Below, in pieces: positions 36,093 through 43,026 of a stretch of DNA of 64,000 nt (the first letter of the stretch is position 1; every line of letters starts with the position of its first letter). The notes below the pieces were generated by a model. That model was not told the origin of the DNA. It made no database searches and worked only from the letters and a program-made list of their open reading frames with translations. The translations under genes were made by a program, and so were the position numbers. Source of the stretch: Streptomyces fumigatiscleroticus (lineage in GTDB: Bacteria; Actinomycetota; Actinomycetes; Streptomycetales; Streptomycetaceae); the NCBI RefSeq assembly GCF_014647975.1, contig NZ_BMQF01000019.1:121297-185296 (forward strand), read 5' to 3'.

Positions 36093-36136
36093 AGCGAACC
36101 CAGTCGTCTCGCCTTCTGTCTCAGCGAACCTAGCCG
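36093..36136 (+). repeat. Left-end transposase-binding repeats, deleted element
   Basis: AGCGAACCCAGTCG (36093-36106) and AGCGAACCTAGCCG (36123-36136) keep the 30-bp spacing of the complete element. The corresponding right-end repeat GAACCCGATTACCCAAGATC starts at 38286. Confidence 0.65.
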
Positions 36137-36157
36137 TACGGGCTGCACGCGCTGGGG

Positions 36158-36916
36158 GTGCTGGTGGCCGTACCGGCTGGGGTGGATCTCGCAGGGCCGT
36201 ACGTCGAGCTGTCGTACGTGGACGCCGTACGTCAGCGACAGCGCCGACCTCTTCTGGACTGTGTGACGGCTCGGTTCGAGGACGTGGCACCGGTACGGCC
36301 GTTCCGGTGGTCCCGTGGTGAGCGTCACTTCGCCGGCTGGTACTGGGCGGCGACGACTGGGCAGCACGTGGGCTTCGAGTCCTGGCTGGAGCGGGACCGG
36401 CTTGTGCTCATGGACTTCGATCCGCAGGTGGCGGGGATCGCCTCGCAGCCCTTCTGGCTGCACTGGCACGACGGGGCACGGGAGCGTCGGCACGCTCCGG
36501 ACTACTTCGTGCGCCGGGTGGACGGCTCGGCCGTGGTCGTCGATGTCCGCACGGATGAGCGGATCGAGCCGAAGGACGCGGAAGCGTTCGAGGTGACGCG
36601 GATCGCCTGCACTCAGGCGGGTTGGCGCTTCGAGCGGGTCGGGATGCCGGAGCCGGTGCTGCTGGCCAATGTCCGGTGGCTGTCCCGCTACCGGCACCCG
36701 CGGTGCCTGCACCCAACGGCTGCGGACCGCCTGCGGGAGGTCTTCGCGGCGCCGGGGCCGCTGCTGCCCGGGGCTGATGCGGCGGGTGACCGGCTCGCGA
36801 TGCTGCCCGCGCTGTTCCATCTGCTCTGGCGTCAGGAACTGGTCGCCGAGGACCTGCCGGTCGAGCTGCTGAGCCCGCGCACGGTCGTGGGCGTGATCGG
36901 AAGGGGCACCCAGTGA
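36158..36916 (+). CDS. tnsA: TnsA-like endonuclease, deleted element
   Basis: A 252-residue paralogue of the TnsA at 30365, with high identity throughout (FESWLERDRLVLMDFDPQVAGIASQPFW). The candidate catalytic residues Glu, Asp and D-V-R are kept. GTG 36158 is preceded by GGGGG. It overlaps the broken tnsB by GTGA. It seems intact although its partner transposase is not, so it could act in trans with the complete element or be decaying. Confidence 0.82.
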   Translation: MLVAVPAGVDLAGPYVELSYVDAVRQRQRRPLLDCVTARFEDVAPVRPFRWSRGERHFAGWYWAATTGQHVGFESWLERDRLVLMDFDPQVAGIASQPFWLHWHDGARERRHAPDYFVRRVDGSAVVVDVRTDERIEPKDAEAFEVTRIACTQAGWRFERVGMPEPVLLANVRWLSRYRHPRCLHPTAADRLREVFAAPGPLLPGADAAGDRLAMLPALFHLLWRQELVAEDLPVELLSPRTVVGVIGRGTQ

Positions 36917-37492
36917 ACAAGCGGGGGTGGAAGGTCCCGCCCACAGCCCGGCTCGCGGAGTTTCCCGAGACAGCGGCTGAACAGGCGCTTTGGTGGGAGG
37001 GCCACATCCTGGAGGTGCTGCACGGGCTGCCGCCGGGAGCGTCCGGTGAGGCAGGGGCTCGGCCGGAGTTCGACCCGAGACAGCACTCGTTGGCTGAGCG
37101 CGAGCGGGCCAAGGCGGCCGAGTTGACGGCGGCCGGGCACCGGGTGACGGCCAGCGGGATCAAGCAGCGGCGCCAGCGCTACCAGCGTGACGGGCTGGTC
37201 GGGCTCGCCGACGGCCGGTCGGCGAAGCAGATGCCGGCCTTCGGCAAGGTCGATGCGGCGGTGGTGGAGGCGATGCGGCAGGCGGTCGACGAGACGGCTG
37301 AGAGCTCGTCGAAGACGATCGGATTCATCGTCTGGCGGACCAAGGAGATCCTGGCAGGCCGTAAGGACGCCGCCGGTGTCGAGGTTCCTTCCCGGGCCAC
37401 TCTCTACCGGCTCTACAGCAAGCTGGCGACGGGCACGCACGCGACGGGTTCGGCCCGCACGCGACGGTCGGTCAAGGCCCGGCCTCCCGGCC
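36913..37492 (+). pseudogene. tnsB: tnsB 5' fragment, deleted element
   Basis: About 193 codons matching the N-terminus of the complete TnsB (AEFPETAAEQALWWEGHILEVL through RRSVKARPPGP). The match ends near 37490 at a CC-rich junction, before the first catalytic Asp. The frame then continues to 37767 through shifted tniQ sequence, so any product is a DNA-binding fragment with an unrelated tail. Confidence 0.82.
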
Positions 37493-37744
37493 CTCGCCTT
37501 GGACACGATGCAGCCGCCTCCCCGAGGAGTCGAACGGAGCCATTCGCATCTCGACCGCGAGCTCATGGAGCCCATCCAGGCCATGCTGGACCAGGGCCTT
37601 GGACCGAAACAGATCTGGCTGAACCTCATGGACGACCACGACGTCTCCGTGTCCTACACCCTGCTCCGCCACTACGTCCGCTACCGGTTCCCCCACCGTT
37701 ACACCGCGCCATGGCAGTCCTCACCCGATCCAGTCAATCGCTAA
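37493..37744 (+). pseudogene. tniQ: tniQ 3' fragment, deleted element
   Basis: LALDTMQPPPRGVERSHSH onward matches the C-terminal 84 residues of the complete TniQ (GLGPKQIWLNLMDDHDVSVSYTLLR). The N-terminal TniQ domain, all of tnsC and most of tnsB are missing. Confidence 0.82.
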
Positions 37745-37753
37745 TCTGTTCGC

Positions 37754-38287
37754 ATGACGCCGAATGAAGATCGTCGCTTTCCCGCCGCGCTTGCCAGTGC
37801 CATGGCGATTCGGCTCGACTGCATCGGCGAGGACGGTGTCGACTTCGAGCCCTTCGCAACCTTCCTTACCGCTGATGAGACAACCGACTGGTTTCGGGCA
37901 TGGACCGGCAACCGTGAACTGAGCGGCGACGAGTTCCGCGTCTTCGGCCAGGATGGCACCGGTGGATACGCCGCATTCTGGCTAATCCACCCAGATCAGC
38001 CACTGGCCGAGCAGCCCATCGTCTTTCTCGGCTCCGAAGGGGAGACCGGCGTCGTCGCACGCAATCTAGGCGCCTTGCTGTGGTTGCTGGCCGACGGCTT
38101 CGGCCCGTGGGAAGCGGCCACCTCACACGATCCCGAGCCGGACTGGGCCCCACACCCCAACCGTGATCTGACGGCTATCGCGGAACGCTTCGCACCTGAC
38201 CACCGCGCGTCCGCCGCTGTCGTGATTGAGCAGGCCACCAGAGAGTTCCCAGACTTCGACAACATCGTTATGAAGCTCTGCCGCTGA
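37754..38287 (+). CDS. SUKH (SMI1/KNR4)-like protein, transposon cargo
   Basis: A 177-residue acidic protein with SUKH-like features (GDEFRVFGQDGTGGYAAFWL...PIVFLGSEGETGVVARNLGALLWLLADGFGPWE). SUKH proteins are common immunity proteins against contact-dependent or polymorphic toxins. ATG 37754 is 6 nt after a -10-like TAATCT (37742-37747), which suggests a leaderless transcript. It lies between the tniQ remnant and the right end and is the cargo of the deleted element. No toxin gene is beside it. Confidence 0.75.
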   Translation: MTPNEDRRFPAALASAMAIRLDCIGEDGVDFEPFATFLTADETTDWFRAWTGNRELSGDEFRVFGQDGTGGYAAFWLIHPDQPLAEQPIVFLGSEGETGVVARNLGALLWLLADGFGPWEAATSHDPEPDWAPHPNRDLTAIAERFAPDHRASAAVVIEQATREFPDFDNIVMKLCR

Positions 38288-38396
38288 ACCCGATTACCCA
38301 AGATCAACAGCGAATCGGACCAAGCCGCTGTCTCACGGAAGACAGTCCACCCAGGTCAGCCCCACCCTCGGCGACAAACTTCACTGAGACAGAACA

Positions 38397-38401
38397 TCCC
38401 C
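38397..38401. repeat. Right target-site duplication of deleted element (TCCCC)
   Basis: TCCCC follows the GAACA terminus at 38396 and matches 30254-30258, which lies on the far side of the other element. Confidence 0.82.
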
Positions 38402-38502
38402 GCGGCATGCCCCAAGACGCGCGTCACGATGCCATCTCCGCGCCGAGCCGGGGTATCCGTGCTGAGCAGGAGTCAGCCGACCCGTCCCTCAAGGGAGGCA
38501 CG

Positions 38503-38700
38503 ATGCCCCTCACCTTTCGCAAGAGCTTCCGGATCCTGCCCGGTGTACGTCTGAACATCAACAAGCGCTCCTGGTCCCTCACCACCGGTGGCAAGAACGG
38601 CCCCCGGCACACCCACAGCAGTACCGGACGTCGTACGACATCGATGGATTTGCCCGGACCTTTCGGGTGGCGCCGCACCCGGATGGCCAAACGTCACTGA
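38503..38700 (+). CDS. DUF4236 small protein
   Basis: A 65-residue basic protein, MPLTFRKSFRILPGVRLNIN, matching the DUF4236 pattern (RFRKSxxxxPGVRLNxxKxxxSxxxG). GGGAGG lies 6 nt upstream. It is immediately outside the transposon pair. Function unknown. Confidence 0.75.
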   Translation: MPLTFRKSFRILPGVRLNINKRSWSLTTGGKNGPRHTHSSTGRRTTSMDLPGPFGWRRTRMAKRH

Positions 38701-38736
38701 CGGTCCGTCACTCTGGCGGACCCCCGCGCATGCGCC

Positions 38737-38752
38737 ATCTCATATCTGAGAT
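38737..38752. promoter_or_regulatory. Inverted repeat upstream of HTH-MurA gene
   Basis: ATCTCA-TATC-TGAGAT with perfect 6-bp arms, 12 bp before the start codon; another half site (ATCTCA) touches the ATG. The position suggests an autoregulatory operator for the encoded HTH domain. Confidence 0.5.
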
Positions 38753-38764
38753 AGCCTCAATCTC

Positions 38765-40294
38765 ATGTCAGACGACTACCTCGTACGTATCGGCAAGCTC
38801 ATCCGTGACGCGCGCCAGCACCGTGGCTGGACGCAGTCGCAGCTCGCCGAGGCGCTCGGCACCAGCCAGAGCGCTGTGAACCGCATCGAGCGCGGCAACC
38901 AGAACATCAGCCTTGAGATGATCGCCCGTATCGGCGAAGCGCTGGACAGCGAAATCGTCTCTCTGGGCTACGCGGGCCCGATGCACCTGCGGGTGGTCGG
39001 CGGTCGTCGGCTGTCCGGCGCCATCGACGTGAAGACCAGCAAGAACGCGTGTGTGGCACTGCTGTGCGCCTCGCTGCTCAACAAGGGGCGCACAGTGCTG
39101 CGCCGGGTCGCCCGGATCGAGGAGGTCTACCGCCTCCTGGAGGTGCTGAACTCCATCGGGGTCCGCACCCGGTGGATCAACGACGGCGTCGACCTGGAGA
39201 TCGTGCCGCCGGCCGAGCTGGACATGGCGGCCATCGACGCCGAGGCGGCCGTGCGCACGCGGTCCATCATCATGTTCCTCGGCCCGCTGCTGCACCGCAT
39301 GGACCGCTTCAAGCTGCCCTACGCCGGCGGCTGCGACCTCGGTACGCGCACCATCGAACCGCACATGATCGCGCTGCGCCGGTTCGGCCTGGAGGTGGCC
39401 GCGACCGAGGGGCAGTACCACGCCGTGGTCGACCGCTCCGTCCGCTCCGGCCGTCCGATCGTGCTGACCGAGCGCGGGGACACGGTCACGGAGAACGCGC
39501 TGCTGGCCGCCGCCCGGCACGACGGTGTCACCGTCATCCGCAACGCCTCGTCCAACTACATGGTCCAGGACCTCTGCTTCTTCCTGGAGGCCCTGGGCGT
39601 CAAGGTCGAGGGCATCGGCACCACCACGCTGACCGTGCACGGCGTGCCGGTCATCGACGTCGACGTCGACTACTCCCCCTCCGAGGACCCGGTGGAGGCG
39701 ATGAGCCTGCTCGCGGCCGCCGTCGTCACGGAGTCGGAGCTGACGGTGCGCCGGGTGCCGATCGAGTTCCTGGAGATCGAGCTGGCGGTCCTGGAGGAGA
39801 TGGGCCTCGACCACGACCGCACGCCCGAGTACCCCGCGGACAACGGCCGGACCCGGCTGGTGGACCTCACCGTGCGGCCCTCCAAGCTGGAGGCGCCGAT
39901 CGACAAGATCCACCCGATGCCGTTCCCCGGCCTGAACATCGACAACGTCCCCTTCTTCGCGGCCATCGCGGCCTCCGCGCAGGGCAAGACGCTGATCCAC
40001 GACTGGGTCTACGACAACCGCGCGATCTACCTGACGGACCTGAACCGCCTCGGCGGCCGGCTCCAGCTCCTCGACCCCCATCGCGTACTGGTCGAGGGCC
40101 CGACCCGCTGGCGCGCCGCCGAGATGATGTGCCCGCCCGCGCTGCGGCCGGCCGTCGTCGTCCTGCTGGCGATGATGGCGGCCGAGGGCACGTCCGTGCT
40201 GCGGAACGTGTACGTCATCAACCGCGGATACGAGGACCTCGCCGAGCGCCTGAACTCGATCGGGGCGCAGATCGAGATCTTCCGGGACATCTGA
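38765..40294 (+). CDS. murA: HTH domain fused to MurA-like enolpyruvyl transferase
   Basis: A 509-residue protein. Residues about 5-65 are an XRE-type HTH (LIRDARQHRGWTQSQLAEALGTSQSAVNRIERG). From about 72 it is a UDP-GlcNAc 1-carboxyvinyltransferase homologue (MHLRVVGGRRLSGAIDVKTSKNACVALL), which in the standard enzyme adds enolpyruvyl to UDP-GlcNAc for peptidoglycan. The MurA-loop Cys appears kept as Cys190 in AGGCDLGTRTIEPH. Streptomyces normally carry a separate housekeeping MurA; this fused paralogue next to acnA corresponds to what I recall as SCO5998. It may be a metabolite-sensing regulator, an enzyme, or both. Confidence 0.85.
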   Translation: MSDDYLVRIGKLIRDARQHRGWTQSQLAEALGTSQSAVNRIERGNQNISLEMIARIGEALDSEIVSLGYAGPMHLRVVGGRRLSGAIDVKTSKNACVALLCASLLNKGRTVLRRVARIEEVYRLLEVLNSIGVRTRWINDGVDLEIVPPAELDMAAIDAEAAVRTRSIIMFLGPLLHRMDRFKLPYAGGCDLGTRTIEPHMIALRRFGLEVAATEGQYHAVVDRSVRSGRPIVLTERGDTVTENALLAAARHDGVTVIRNASSNYMVQDLCFFLEALGVKVEGIGTTTLTVHGVPVIDVDVDYSPSEDPVEAMSLLAAAVVTESELTVRRVPIEFLEIELAVLEEMGLDHDRTPEYPADNGRTRLVDLTVRPSKLEAPIDKIHPMPFPGLNIDNVPFFAAIAASAQGKTLIHDWVYDNRAIYLTDLNRLGGRLQLLDPHRVLVEGPTRWRAAEMMCPPALRPAVVVLLAMMAAEGTSVLRNVYVINRGYEDLAERLNSIGAQIEIFRDI

Positions 40295-40378
40295 GGGTCC
40301 TCGGGAATCCTCGGAAGAAGCGCCGTCGCATCCCCGCTTCACCGCATGAACGTTCAGGTGGGCGGGGATGTGGCGGCG

Positions 40379-40426
40379 CCTCCGGGGCTGCCTCCGGGGC
40401 TGCCTCCGGGGCTGTCTCCGGGGCTG
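40379..40426 (+). repeat. Four 12-bp tandem repeats (CCTCCGGGGCTG)
   Basis: Three identical units and a fourth with one change (TCTCCGGGGCTG), in the gap between the convergent HTH-MurA and HxlR genes. Nothing else is seen in this 220-bp gap. Confidence 0.85.
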
Positions 40427-40514
40427 TTCGTCGTGCACGACCAACAGCCCGTCCCTCCTCTTCGGGCGGAGCGGGCTGCCGCTCCGGTTCGAGGGGGTGC
40501 TCGCGCCGGTCGGT

Positions 40515-41384
40515 TCACGCCGGTCGGTCGCACCCTTCGGCCAGCCGCAGGCTCTCCGCGACCGCGTGCGGGATGTCGACGACCGGGAACAGCGTGTGCC
40601 GTACGGTCCGCGCCGCGTCGACGACCAGGATCAGCCGTTTGTGGCGCAGCCGGCCCCCGCCGCGGAAGACCGGCAGCCGCAGGGCCGCCGCGAGCCGGTG
40701 GCGGGCGTCGGAGAGGAGGGGGTACGGGACCTGCTCGGCGCGGGCGAACTCCGCCTGCTCGTCGACGAGTTGGGTACTGATGCCGCGCAGGTCCACGCCC
40801 GCCCGCCGGAAGTCGGGCCAGGCGTCCCGGAAGAGCCGGTTCTCCAGCGTGCACCCGGCGGCGCCGGGGATCGGCGGCTCGCCCCGGTCGGCGCCCGTGC
40901 CGGGGTAGGTGAACAGGACGGTCGCGGCGGCGTCCGGCGAGACGAGGGGGAGGCCGACGCCCTCCGTACCGGGCAGGTCGAGGCCGTCGGGCAGCCGCGT
41001 CCCCGTCAGGGCGTGCACACGGGCGTGCTCGGCGCCGTCCTCGGCGGCCGTGGCCGTGAGAGCGCCGTCGCCCAGGACCCACCGGTCGCCCCAGTCCTGC
41101 ATGGCGACGAGCACCGGCAGCAGTGCGGCCCCGGCGTCGGTGAGCAGGTACTCGTAACGCACCGGCCGCCGCTGGTAGAGGCTGCGGTGCAGCACCCCGT
41201 GGGCGACGAGCCGGCCGAGCCGCTCGGTGAGGATCTTGCGGGACAGGCCGATCTCGGCGGCCAGCGCGTCGAAGCGGACGTGTCCGCGGGCGATCTCGCG
41301 CAGCACCAGCACGTTCCACCAGTCGCCCAGGACCACGGCGGCCTGGGCGATGCCGCAGGTCTCGTCAGCGTTGTGCATCCTCAT
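40515..41384 (-). CDS. HxlR-type regulator fused to peroxiredoxin-like domain
   Basis: A 289-residue protein. The N-terminal 110 residues are an HxlR winged helix (IAQAAVVLGDWWNVLVLREIARGHVRFDALAAEIGLSRKILTERL). The remainder resembles a BCP/AhpC-type peroxiredoxin: GAAGCTLENRLFRDAWPDFRRAGVDLRGIS, with a single peroxidatic-type Cys in GCT and no second resolving Cys nearby. The fusion suggests direct sensing of peroxide by the regulator. It is divergent from an enolase gene, with GGAACTTA direct repeats in the shared region as likely binding sites. Confidence 0.82.
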   Translation of the reverse strand: MRMHNADETCGIAQAAVVLGDWWNVLVLREIARGHVRFDALAAEIGLSRKILTERLGRLVAHGVLHRSLYQRRPVRYEYLLTDAGAALLPVLVAMQDWGDRWVLGDGALTATAAEDGAEHARVHALTGTRLPDGLDLPGTEGVGLPLVSPDAAATVLFTYPGTGADRGEPPIPGAAGCTLENRLFRDAWPDFRRAGVDLRGISTQLVDEQAEFARAEQVPYPLLSDARHRLAAALRLPVFRGGGRLRHKRLILVVDAARTVRHTLFPVVDIPHAVAESLRLAEGCDRPA

Positions 41385-41407
41385 GCGCCCATAGTAGGTT
41401 CCCTTTC

Positions 41408-41437
41408 GGAACTTACTTTGTTCCTATGTGGAACTTA
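41408..41437. promoter_or_regulatory. GGAACTTA direct repeats between HxlR-Prx and enolase
   Basis: GGAACTTA at 41408-41415 and 41430-41437 are 22 bp apart (two helical turns), with GGTTCC and TTGTTCC words as inverted partners. They are likely sites for the HxlR fusion protein and lie between both divergent starts. Confidence 0.55.
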
Positions 41438-41493
41438 ACTCCGTCGTGACGACGTGACGCCGTGACGCCGGACCGGACGTGAGGAGCGGCAGC

Positions 41494-42780
41494 ATGCCGA
41501 TCGTCATCAGCAGGGTCGTCGGACGAGAGATCATCGACAGCCGGGGCAACCCCACCGTGGAGGTCGACGTCGAGCTCTCGGACGGATCGCTCGGCCGCGC
41601 GGCCGTACCGTCCGGGGCCTCCACCGGAGCCCGCGAGGCGGTGGAACTCCGGGACGGCGACCCCGCCCGCTTCCACGGCAAGGGCGTGCGGCGCGCCGTC
41701 GACGCCGTCAACGACTCCATCTCCGACGCCGTGGTCGGCCTGGCCGCCGACGACCAGGCGACGGTCGACGCGGCACTGATCGCCCTGGACGGCACGGCCG
41801 ACAAGGCGCGGCTCGGCGCCAACGCCGTCCTGGGCGTCTCGCTCGCCACCGCCAAGGCCGCCGCGGCCTCGCACCGGCTGCCGCTGTACCGCTACGTCGG
41901 CGGAGTCGACGCGCGGCTCCTCCCCGTCCCGATGATGAACATCGTCAACGGCGGCGCACATGCCGACAACCCGCTGGACTTCCAGGAGTTCATGATCGCG
42001 CCGATCGGCGCGGCCACCTTCGCGGAGGCCGTCCGGATGGGCTCGGAGGTCTTCCACACCCTGCGCGGGGACCTGATCGCCGCCGGTCACAGCGTGAACG
42101 TCGGCGACGAGGGCGGCTTCGCGCCCGACCTGCGCACCGCCGAGGAGGCGCTGGACTTCGTCGTCCGCGCCATCGAGCGCACCGGCTACAAGCCCGGCAC
42201 CGACTTCACCCTGGTCATGGACCCGGCGACCTCGGAGTTCTTCCACGACGGGGTCTACGACTACACGGGCGAGGGCGTCCGCCGCACCCCCGCCGAACAC
42301 GCCGATCACCTCGCCGCGCTGGTCGAGCGCTACCCCGTCGCCTCGATCGAGGACCCGATGGCCGAGGACGACCACGACGGCTGGCGCGACCTGACGGCCC
42401 GGCTCGGCGAGCGCGTGCAGCTCACCGGGGACGACGTCTTCTGCACCAACGAGTCCCTGCTGCGGGCCGGTATCCGCGACGGCGTCGCCAACTCGATCCT
42501 GGTCAAGGTCAACCAGATCGGCACCCTCACCGAGACCCTGGCGACCGTCGCCACCGCCCACCGCGCCGGCTACACCGTCGTGATGTCCCACCGCTCCGGC
42601 GAGACCGAGGACACCACGATCGCCGACCTCGCCGTCGCCACCGGCTGCGGCCAGATCAAGACCGGTTCCCTGTCCCGCTCCGACCGCACCGCCAAGTACA
42701 ACCAGCTCGTGCGCATTGAGGAAGAGTTGGGGGCGCAGGCGCGTTACGCGGGGGCGGAGGCGCTGGGGCTGCGCCGCTGA
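41494..42780 (+). CDS. eno: Enolase (phosphopyruvate hydratase), probable second copy
   Basis: A 428-residue glycolytic enzyme converting 2-phosphoglycerate to phosphoenolpyruvate. It starts MPIVISRVVGREIIDSRGNP with GAGGAG upstream. Signature elements are SGASTGAREAVELRD, GDEGGFAPDL, SIEDPMAEDD and SHRSGETEDTTIADLAVATGCGQIKTGS. The context is not that of housekeeping eno (no FtsB/DivIC partner), so this is probably the alternative enolase some Streptomyces carry. Divergence from an HxlR-peroxiredoxin gene suggests redox-linked expression. Confidence 0.93.
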   Translation: MPIVISRVVGREIIDSRGNPTVEVDVELSDGSLGRAAVPSGASTGAREAVELRDGDPARFHGKGVRRAVDAVNDSISDAVVGLAADDQATVDAALIALDGTADKARLGANAVLGVSLATAKAAAASHRLPLYRYVGGVDARLLPVPMMNIVNGGAHADNPLDFQEFMIAPIGAATFAEAVRMGSEVFHTLRGDLIAAGHSVNVGDEGGFAPDLRTAEEALDFVVRAIERTGYKPGTDFTLVMDPATSEFFHDGVYDYTGEGVRRTPAEHADHLAALVERYPVASIEDPMAEDDHDGWRDLTARLGERVQLTGDDVFCTNESLLRAGIRDGVANSILVKVNQIGTLTETLATVATAHRAGYTVVMSHRSGETEDTTIADLAVATGCGQIKTGSLSRSDRTAKYNQLVRIEEELGAQARYAGAEALGLRR

Positions 42781-42803
42781 CGCGGCCGTCCGCCGGTGCG
42801 GGG

Positions 42804-42840
42804 CCGCCGCCGCGCCTCGTCAGCCGAGGCCGCGGCGCCC
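42804..42840. terminator. Hairpin between convergent enolase and DUF397 genes
   Basis: CGCCGCG-CCTCG and CGAGGCCGCGGCG pair around TCAGC with one bulge. It overlaps the DUF397 stop and could end both transcripts. Confidence 0.5.
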
Positions 42841-43026
42841 CCGCCCACCGGCGAAGCCGAGGAACGCCGTCCAGGCGCCCGGGGCCACGGTCAGCGGGGG
42901 GCGCGCCACATCTTTGGAGTCCCGCACGTGCACGGCATGGTCGCCGGTGGCCACCTCTACGCAGTCGCCGCCCTCACCGCTGCTGTAGCTGCTCTTCGCC
43001 CACGTCAGTTCCGTACCGACCTTCAT
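42820..43026 (-). CDS. DUF397 protein
   Basis: A 68-residue protein with the DUF397 pattern: LTWAKSSYSSGEGGDCVEVA, HAVHVRDSKD and WTAFLGF. It overlaps the upstream HTH gene by ATGA. In Streptomyces such proteins act with the neighbouring HTH/DUF5753 regulator, as in the BldB/WhiJ/AbaA-like modules. Confidence 0.92.
   Translation of the reverse strand: MKVGTELTWAKSSYSSGEGGDCVEVATGDHAVHVRDSKDVARPPLTVAPGAWTAFLGFAGGRGRRGLG

Larger units (their letters stand above)
36061..38396 (+). mobile_element. Internally deleted relative of the Tn7-like transposon
   Basis: A 2336-bp element with left end TGACCGCTCTCATCC (compare TGTCCGCTGTCATCC in the complete copy) and right end matching the complete copy at 17 of 24 terminal bases (reverse complement TGTTCTGTCTCAGTGAAGTT versus TGTCCATTGACAATGAAGTT). 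It keeps an intact tnsA and a SUKH-like cargo gene but has lost about 2.7 kb from tnsB through tniQ. Its duplication TCCCC is at 38397-38401 and, displaced by the complete element, at 30254-30258. The terminal T at 36061 is shared with the other element's duplication. It could be mobilised in trans. Confidence 0.82.

Noticed and set aside
37493..37767. C-terminal 90 residues of the 284-codon frame starting at 36913 as a new domain
   Set aside because: It is out-of-frame tniQ sequence created by the deletion.
30260..38396. CRISPR-associated transposon
   Set aside because: The TnsABC-TniQ set would allow it, but there are no cas genes and no CRISPR-like repeat-spacer array anywhere in the window.
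38768..40444. 558-codon minus-strand frame opposite the MurA-like gene
   Set aside because: Antisense shadow; the plus-strand product has clear HTH and MurA motifs.
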